From NCBI GenBank assembly GCA_028565715.1, contig JAOXYC010203907.1:1-11596 (forward strand): DNA of 11,596 nt. Reading direction: 5' to 3'. Positions 1 to 9,300 of this stretch are shown one piece after another. Source of the DNA: Phoronis pallida. Taxonomy: Eukaryota; Phoronida; Phoronidae. The notes under the pieces are model-generated. The model made no database searches and was not told the origin of the DNA. It worked only from the letters and a program-made list of their open reading frames with translations. The first letter of the stretch is position 1; each line of letters begins with the position of its first letter. The translations under genes were made by a program, and so were the position numbers.

Positions 1-294
1 AAACTACCGTGAACACTGATTTCAAACACAAGATATAATATACACAGCTGCTCACTACATAATACAGGATACAAATGACAATGTGATGTGACATCAAGTC
101 AACACGCTAGTATCTGAACACTTTGGAAAAATCACCTTTTCTCAAAAATTTCAACTTCTTTCTTTTTTGAATAAGATCAGAAAGTTGCCAAACATTTCTG
201 GAGCAAGAATTTACAAAGAGAAGCAATTTCAGGAAGCGGAGGTGGGGGGGGTCGTGTGTGTAATGCAACATCTTTTAAAGAACAGTTTCCTTAC
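1..294 (-). other. Intron sequence, with a decayed foldback relic
   Basis: This is the intron after exon 295-359, beginning gtaagg. I see no C2-domain exon in it. About 115-215 resembles part of the arm of the repeat at 9300-9612: the shared string ttggaaaaat, a nearby ttttctcaaa, and a gttgccaaacat segment matching attgccaaatat. This is a tentative old copy. Confidence 0.35.
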
Positions 295-359
295 CTTGAC
301 TTTAACTTCGGCTCTCTTACTCGATTCAAACGCGGTCGAAAAAGGATCAAAAGAGTTAT
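295..359 (-). CDS. PLC exon: Y-C2 connection and first C2 strand
   Basis: This short 65-nt exon has acceptor ttgtttcaattatag and donor gtaagg. It starts AT, completing Asp, and ends in phase 0. The peptide [21 protein letters not shown] follows the Y domain exactly where PLCs have a (T/S)F(N/D)P turn, a short spacer and the first C2 strand (L.(V/I).V.SGQ). The next expected residues (V/I-SGQ) must lie beyond position 1, because 1-294 shows no fitting exon. Confidence 0.8.
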
Positions 360-3300
360 CTATAATTGAAACAATGTCGTTATGTCAAACTTCAATAAAC
401 AAAAAATTGATTTTCATGAGAAGATTTATTCCTAATCGTTTCACCTAAAAACTTGTGAGTCCAGGTGGCGCGGTGTTGCGATCGAGGAGTATTGACATGC
501 AGTGAGTGATATCATTTTCTTACAACAAATCATGGTCAAAATGCAAGTTTCTAGTGACTTTTTGTGATCGTCACTATATTTTGTAACCGTATCAGTATCA
601 CTAGAGATACAGATCTGTAATATCATTTTATGTGTACAGACTGTACCGTATAAACACGAAGGCTTGAGAACATATCCACATGCACCATTGTTCTTGAACA
701 TGCCGAGATAGGCATGCATTTCTTTACTCATCGTCTGGAAGTTCAATGCCACTGAAAAGAAAAAAAGGAATATTGTTATTTATTGTTATTGTTATTGTTA
801 TTTATTATTATTATCACCAATAAAATACAAGGCAATTCAATATTATACACGTATCAATTGGTGTGGTGATCAACTAAAGGTTTTTAAAAACCGCTATCAA
901 GCTGATCAACCAACAATAGAATAATGGAAGAATATCAATTGCATCGAAAGAACAAAAGGTTATAAATAATTACAATTCAATAAAATAAAACAAAGACTAA
1001 AAGGTGAAAATATATACAATACATAGCCAGAGTACTACAAAAGGAAGAATTATAATCAAAGCAAGTGAATGAGACACAGATGATAGTCACATTAAAGCAT
1101 TACATGGGTCTTTTTTTCTTTTTCTTCTTCAACAAATTAATTACCCTCAGATAACAAAACAGTTACCTATTTGAGCGCCAATAGTCCACATTGGCATTGG
1201 ATCATAGTTACTGGAGTCTTGTGCAAGAGCGCTTGGATAAATTCTCACCAACTGTCTTCTTGTATGGGCTAAGAGGTCGTGCCGTTGCTTCTCAAGAAAT
1301 GTTGTGGCTTTGTCAATGCTCAAGGAACAATTTTGGAAGACAGTTTCTGTATAATGAGAAAATGTCATCACTGATCCAATATTTATATTTTAAGCTGAAA
1401 TAAATGCACAAAAATGTATATACGAGTTCGGATGTTTTCTGGTTAACACTAGGAACCATATGATGCTCGAGAAAAATTCAAATTTGACAAAAAACTTACG
1501 GTTAAGTTTTGAATCGGAAAAAGATTTGAATTTGGTCGACTCGGCATAATTCACAAGATGGGACAGTTCTCGCGAGACCTTTCTACTCTTTTCTTCAGCG
1601 TCTTCGTCGTTTTCTTTTTTTGCCTATGATTAAGATAATAAAAGCATGTAATATATATGAATTGTGATGACTGATCAATTCTGGCGTTATCGTTGAATAC
1701 AAGTGTCACGTCTCGAGAATGCATATTGATCAAACTGATTTGGTGGCAACGTACATTGTTTTACGGCAAATCGGGTAAGCCTTACTCGAAGTATTGAAAT
1801 AGTAATGAAGTGGAGTGTAGACAATACCTTGATAAGGATTTTTCCTTTAAGGTCTTCGGGAGATGGAAGGTCGGTAAACTGCCTGTCAATGGGACCATCT
1901 AACAGCATGCTTCCGAGAATGGTCTTCAGATATGTTGCCAGAGTCTTTTGCTGATCTAGGGACAGGTGGTTTTCCAGTGACAATATCATAGGGTAGCTGG
2001 AAGGAAGAGATATACCGGTGAAAGAACGTAAGGTGTCTTGTGTTTTAATGTTGCTATGGTTTAAACAATGGCGAATATTGTAACTGGTAGTGGTTAATTC
2101 TCAACGGTTATTGTTTAAGAGTATCTAGAAAGGAAAAAGGGTGAGGGATGCCATTTTTATTGTGTTAATACCAGCTTTAAGAGGATAACGTACAATATCT
2201 CTATACTTCAAAACCAGTACTTATCTCACAGCCCCATGGTTATAGAACGAGTGGCCTATGGAAAACAAAGCAGCAATGCTTATTTACGGCTGTGATACTT
2301 AGAATACATTATAGAGGAAAACTCAATATTTACTCAGATGCTTCGAATGCGTATTTCTTGATGACTTGAATGACTTCCTCTGCTCTAATCTTAGACGTCA
2401 ACGTGTGGCCGTGGTAGATGATCGGATCTCCATCAGGGCCGTCCCATAAGTCAACTATAACAAGAGAAAGGAACTTGCTGGACACGTTTCTTTTACATAA
2501 CTCGAGTCGTGTTGCATCCAATTTTGGCCATATCAAGTAATTAGCATTCCTACTCTTTCATGACCAGTAAATTAAAAATTCGTGTATCAACAATAATTGC
2601 TTTAATTCAAAAGTCCTTGAGACAAGAGCACAACATCTTTCGACAAATTGTTATTTGGGGTATTGGATTGTTTCTAATATACCATAATTGGATGACTGAA
2701 AGATAATACTATGTTAGTTATGATGAGAATTGTGAAAAGAGCTAGTTCAACTAATTTTTATAAAGAATAGAAATGTTCTGTTCAGCGTGTTGCAGATGAA
2801 TACGACTTCAAATTGTGTCGCTTACGTTCTAAACAACGACAACCGGTTTTGAGTGCGTTGATGTAAGCAATGACACTGCTCTCGCCTATCAGCTGGTCGG
2901 CCATGAGGTATCTGAAAGCGAAATAGAAATGTTTGACCGACCTTTCCAAAATGCACACGTGCTTCCATTTTTATGACAGAAGAGATGGGACTTGTGTTTT
3001 GTGGGGAAACTTCTTCCACTCTGAATAGCAGGTCAAAATAGCTTGTGCCACATAAACAGTAGTTTAGGAAGTTTTTTTAATAAGGAAACATTGTATGTTT
3101 TTAAAACATTGTACACGTGTAAAACGATCATATATTTTCTAAATGATTTATATAGATTTGAAATGAAATAGCGATTCGAGGTCGGTTGGAATGTATGTTC
3201 AGTGTCAATGTTAAACCATCATCTTAGGTCTTCAGAATATGTCCGCTAATGATGGCGATTTAAAAAGCTCACGTGTTATGAGAAGAGCTGATGAAATATC

Positions 3301-6300
3301 TACTAATAGGTTGCGTCATATCCTGATGTACTTTGTTGGCAGCCATGTTGAATATACAATGCTCTTCACTTGTCATGAAAATATTGAAACCTACAGATTA
3401 AACTAGAGGTTGAATATGAAGGGAGGTAATGCAATCCTAATGTACAGGGCCTAGTAAGACGGACAAAATGTGGGGTTCTTGTTTGTTCGCCATCTCGCAG
3501 TCCCAATGCATTAACATTAACATTAATAAAGAGTTCTTGGTTTTAAAAATTTCAATATTTCAAAGACAGCTGTAGAACTAAATGAAAAAGAGTAATGAAT
3601 TAGCTCTTTTTGATCTGAAAGTCATTTTAATCATCGCTTGAATGCTGTCTGAAATGGAACACAATAAGAGAAGTAAGGCAACTTTCTGAGCATTTACAAA
3701 CTAACTGTATTTGAAAACATAGAGTATAGACATAAACACGTACCATCCTTGCCTAATAACCCTAGTTGCAGCATGTCTGGACAGACTTCATACTCTTTGA
3801 TTATTTCTTGCGCTTGCTTCAATGTACCGTCAGTCTCGTGCTGTTCGTTCACCATGAATGTTCGAAGCTGATTGGCTGACAATGTCATTGTTTTTGCGCT
3901 GCCATACCTTGGAAACCGGAACGTGGATACTTTTAGATTTGGATTTATGGTGCATTGTACAAATAGAATTGTACTAATGAACTTAGTACATGTTCTTCGA
4001 AATATCACTACCACCTTTTTCGTTTTCAACCGTTTCCGTAGTTTTTGAAAGCACTTGGACATTTGATCTATAAAGACTACAGAATCTGACTGATTTACAG
4101 TATGTGTAAAGAATTTTCTTTTCTTAATAAACTCGTAATTTTTAGATTCCTCAGGACTTTCGTTGTATAATCAAGTTCTACGTTGCTTACACACAATAAA
4201 TAATGTAGAAAAAGTCCAAAACTAAACTGAAGAATGCTGTGATCTCTTGAGATTCAATTTCTGTTGTAACGAAATAGTGAATGAAGAAATAAAACAGATG
4301 TAAACAGCAAAATGGAATGAATGTGCTGTTGTAGTGAGTTTGACTTACTTTCGGATAAGGTGTTCCAGCTCTGGTCGCGTACTAATTTGCTCATAAAACG
4401 AAAAGAATTCATTCATGTCCAAGACTTGTTCGCCATCTTTAGTTTTATTGCTGTTATCTGAATTTGCTTTCTGGAATAAAATCCAAATGTCTGACTCGTG
4501 TAATTATAATACTTAAAGACCCATGTTCGCTCTCTAAGGTCTAAAAAACACATTTTGGGTTTTTTTGGTGGGTCAGGATTGCATTCATGATGTTATGACC
4601 TTTGAGTAGAGCCAAACTAATAAGAAGTCCGTCGAGTTTTAGTGATTTAATGCCAAACCGCCGATTCCTTGTTCGTGCCTGTCATTCAGACGGCTTGATT
4701 GTTATTCGGGCGGCAGCACGAATAACAATCTGGGGTGGTTGGCATTAAATCACAACTATACGAGGGATTTTCGAGATGTTTGTCTCAACTCAAAGTTCAT
4801 AACTTCGTGAAGCCATTTCTGACCCAAGAGAACTCCCAAATTGTGTTTCTAAACCTTGGCACACCCTGAAACCGGTTGTGTTACTTTAATAACGTTCTTT
4901 TTCATAGTCTGAATTGAAATAGATGAAAGTTTGACAGTTGATGCAAACAAATTCTACTTACTTTGAATATCCGTTTTTTCCACGTTTTATTGACTCGTAC
5001 ACCAAGTGTCAGCATAAGCTCCCAAACTTCATCAAATGTAAGAACGCTGTCACAGTTTTTGTCCGCCTCCATGAATGCATTACGAACCCAGCTGAAGAAG
5101 ATTGATTTTATTAAACGTCTTATTTTAAGATACTGAATATACTGAACCATTCCAAAGCTCATGGTAACGTGAGTCGTGGTCCAGTGTTCTGTTTCCATTA
5201 CACTGCGCGCAGTCCCCATTCTATGAAATAGTGTAACAGGATACTAGCAGAGATGATGGATGCAAATCAAATGTATCCATTAATATTGAAAAGATAGAAA
5301 AACTCGGAACTCAGCTGGGAATCGAACCCAGGACTCCCTGATAGCCGGTCAGATGCTCTTCCTCCTGTATTTTCAAAGTCTTTAAACCACTTTTATCCAG
5401 TGGTAACGTCCACCATAACCAAGCATTACTAGTACAAACTAACGACCATTGACTTGAAAGGTAAAAACTCAACTTAGTGAACTACGAGCACTTCTCGTTC
5501 GAAAAATCATCACTATTTCAATATTTATGCCTTTCTATGCACATTTACATTGGGAAAAACGAGTAATTAATAATGTCGAATATAATTCTTTCAAATTGTC
5601 TTTGGCTTATCAATGTTAGTAAAGCTTGAATAAAAACAACAAATAACGTGACATGTTTCAGTGTCCTCCACCATTCTCACGAGTCAAACATTGTACGTTT
5701 GAGAACGGTGGAAGACACCGAAACATGTCACGTTTAAAAAGTAATTAATAAGATTTTTTTTCAGTTTTTTTAATAATGTGGTTAGCGAGTTACGGACAGT
5801 TAGCGTAAACGTTTTCGATTTTTGTTTGATTTAGTTTCATGAAGTTTTCAAATAATCCATAGTGAATGATTGTATGTAAGGTCAGGTCCGCTTTTCAGGG
5901 AGATTGTCACTCTAGACGACAGTCTGCTCCTTCTGTTGGCTGTTGCTCCTTGATCGTAATCTTTCAAGCTAAAAACAAAGAATCTTGCGTTATCACACAA
6001 CTTCACATGGCGTCACGAGGTAAGCAAAAGCAAAGTTTTTCAATTCAGCCATTTTGGATTTTCGTATGTGGCCGCTAATTAAAATGTCCATTCATTTATT
6101 TACCTTGATGGCAAACATATTCGATTTCAGAAATTTTTTTTTTTAGTTTTTCGATTGGCATTCTATTTTCGATTTAGGCCCAGGTTACAAGTCCTCGTCT
6201 TGGATTACTTGACTCAGTCTGAAATGCAATGTTTCCCAGGGGGCACTGCTTAAGGATTTTTGTCTTTTGAACGTTTTTTTAAACACATTTTCTCGAATTC

Positions 6301-9300
6301 GATTCGAGGAAATTAAGTATGTAAAAAAGTCCAAGTCGTGATCTTTTTGTTCAGTTCGATATACTCGCACGAAAAACAACTCTTTATACACGAAAGCAAT
6401 CAGAATTTTAAACTAAGAGGATCTTGACAAATCTCGTTTGAAACGATAATTACACTTTATTTGTAATAGTTGTTCCATCTATTCACTTTAGTGTCCCGTT
6501 GTCACAGTTAATGCTGATTCAGATCTAAAAGATATAGAGTCTCCCAACGTTTCGTCTCTACAAGAAAAATGAAAACGTTGACTTGGAATGCGTTTCCTGA
6601 TGGTATTCGAGGAAAAAATTCTTTGCTTAGTATTATAATAATCAAACATACATTCCACCTTGTATTATTTATTGACATTGGGAATAATAAATAATCGGTG
6701 TTGTTCAGAAATGCTTCACATCATACCTTCACCAACGTATTCAGTCAGTTGTGATTGGCGACGTGGCATCCCAGCCTACCGTATTAAAAAATGGTTCTAC
6801 ATTCGCATGGTTTCCTTGATTGTTTTTTAATTCTGATGTTTATTATCTAGTCTATTTTTCATTGGGAAGCGCAAAAAGGGCGCTATACAAGGGAGGTTTT
6901 TTATTGTGAGTATGTTGAGGTAGGTGATATTGACGCTGATGGTGCTGATGACATGCCGGCATCTACATCAAACAATTAAAGTACTTGAAATGAAATGGAG
7001 TTAGATTGAGTCGAATACTGGAAAAAAAAGTTCTTATATAAAAAATTTTCACACCCCACATTTCTGATTATCCTATTTTACGTTAAATAATTCTTAAGTA
7101 AGAAACATATCTTAAACAACGTACAATACATAATCATCAAACGTCAACACACCATCTTCTTTTATGAATCCTGATAACCTCACCACAGGATGTTTCGACA
7201 ATGTCGTTCTACAAAGGAGAACATTGTTAGAACTGTTAGGGAAAGTGTGGCATGTTATTTTTCTTGTGGATTATTTAGTAGGCTTTCTTAAAATTTGGTA
7301 TCTTACTTGACATTTGCAATACATATATTGATTTAAGATATTAGTTTGTAGAGAGGGAGATGTAAAACAGCAGTCTTGATACCGAATGTTATTTTGTTCT
7401 GTTGTGGAGGACTTACATGTATTTTCCATCTTGGCCCGGGAGATCTAAATGTGTGAGTATACATACATATGCTTAAAATGTGTGAGTATACATACATATG
7501 CTTATTTTCTCATAATGGTTGCTACAAAGACCAAAGCCGCTAGCGAGAGTGGTCAAACCGCTAGACTTCAGCAGCTTCCTCGTATGTACGTTTTTATGTG
7601 GCATTTTAAACAATTTATTTAACATTCCTTTTCATTTTGATGAAATTAATACTTTCAATGGGTCTTAGCTAAAATAACGCCAGTCTCCATTTATCGAATC
7701 CAAGTTCACCTTCTGAGTAGACAGCAGATGATGATTAGTATTGTCAAAACACTTACTTCCTTTCCGTGATTTCAGTCGTCGTAACTTCGGACGGGGCCTC
7801 GTCAACAGTCGGTTGTTCGGGTAAATTCTTAATTGTTACCTTCTCACCTTCTCTGTGAAATCAGAAAATGTTAACTTTCGTCGAATTTTCATTTTATAAG
7901 AAACAATGCAAAATCAGGTCTCATTATTTTGAAAATATTGCCAAGAATGTCACGAGGTTCACGTTTTGCATAAATTTTCCACATCTCGTAACTTTATTGA
8001 TCTTTGAATTTATTACCCGAAAGTAATTATAAATTATATAAGAGTTTAGAATAATCAAGTTCATTTTAAAAGTGCTTACCGCATGACGTATTCAAAAGGC
8101 GTGTACACATTCATTCACCGGAGAAGTACGAAACAGTAGCTCAACAACTCGGGGGCATATATTCGGAATACCGGAATAGCATGTAGCGATAACAAAGAAA
8201 AGATCATGAAATTGGAAAATGAATGATTCGGCGGTTATAAACTTCATGTCAAAAAGCAACAACAATTTTTTTGACAGACGTGTACGCATTCAACGGTCAA
8301 ATTCTGCAACGTGTTTTACAAGAGCAGGTCAATCAATAGAAACAATAAGATCTGACAGCAACAATATGATGTCATGGCAAAAACATTTTCAACTACTTCA
8401 CTGTTTTTATGTTAGAAAATATCATCATTATTTGTGTTATGTTTTGTACTTATTTGCCTTTTTGTCCATGAATGTGTACACGCCATTTGTAATTTGTTTA
8501 TTGCTCCCAAAACGCAGAGAGAAGGGGTGGCATACATGTTGCTACATGTATTTGTGAAGCAACAAATTTTTAGGAGATGAGAGTACCGGGGATTTCCGAA
8601 AGATCGCCCCCCTGAAAGAGCGCCCATGGGCAAATTTCCGAAAGACCGCCCGTGGGAGCTCTTTCTTTGGCCAAATCGCCTTTTTTCAAAATTTGAGAAC
8701 GTTTCTGATAGACTTCTCATGCATCAAAACTTCCGAAACGCCTAAATACTGGTCATTGTTGGGAAAATCGTTTATTTTTTCTATTTTGAGGTCATGACAG
8801 GGCCGTTTATCAACTTCGACTCAAGTTCAGAATATGTTGAGACCCTAAAGTCAAGTGAGATTGCTAACGACAATAAAGTAGCATAGCCATGCAAGTATAC
8901 TTTTTTCAAAAATGGTTCTGTAATGTCGTTTTTAGGAATCACATATGTTTCATCAAAGAAGAGTGTGTTATTAGTCTCAAAAACGCATTTGCAGACACTC
9001 CTACCGTCTAATACCTTAAGAAACACAAGTATTGAGTGAAGTTTGTGTTTCCGAAAGAGCGCCCATGTTTTCCGAAAGAGCGCCCAAGGACTCTGATGTG
9101 TGCATACTAACTCGATTCTTACCGATCTCGTCTCTGTTTTGCATCACCAAAACAAAGTTTCTGTAAGCTTCTAACCCATACATCCCTTACGCTTACATCA
9201 TTGGCTACAAGCTCAATGCATCTAGATTGCTGTTTTCCAAAGCACAGTAGTCTTCTTCCCTTTGTGCTGTAGACGATGGAGAGACATTCCTTCTCCTTCG

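Noticed and set aside
167-448. Plus-strand open frame of 93 codons
   Set aside because: It overlaps a phase-consistent PLC exon on the other strand, has no family resemblance and no splice or translation context.
5260-5267. Perfect octamer ATGCAAAT
   Set aside because: An eight-base match is expected by chance in AT-rich sequence, and it sits within or beside the SINE fragment.
5300-5362. Functional tRNA gene on the minus strand
   Set aside because: There is no recognisable acceptor stem, D arm or A box, and the anticodon loop lacks the invariant T.
5866-6078. Plus-strand open frame, with an ATGGCGTCACGAG before gtaagc at about 6007-6019 that looks like a tiny first exon
   Set aside because: No downstream plus-strand exon with matching phase and recognisable product could be found.
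6185-6391. Minus-strand open frame of 68 codons inside the 4-kb intron
   Set aside because: No family match and no phase-compatible splice sites to the PLC exons; left as intron.
7511-7583. Plus-strand [15 protein letters not shown] frame before gtatgt
   Set aside because: It looks coding at first sight, but the minus strand is also open here and no partner exons are visible.
7768-7822. Plus-strand exon-like reading (after gatttcag, before gtaaat) antisense to the candidate exon 7757-7852
   Set aside because: The minus-strand reading has a better acceptor and donor and matches the phase of four neighbouring junctions.
8219-8557. Plus-strand open frame of 112 codons, the longest plus-strand one
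   Set aside because: Composition looks random (Asn/Ser/Phe/Tyr rich), it is AT-rich intron sequence, and it has no domain. It includes the 17-base inverted match but nothing else of note.
8593-9085. CRISPR-like array from the five GC-rich copies
   Set aside because: Unequal spacing, short divergent repeats and a eukaryotic multi-intron context.
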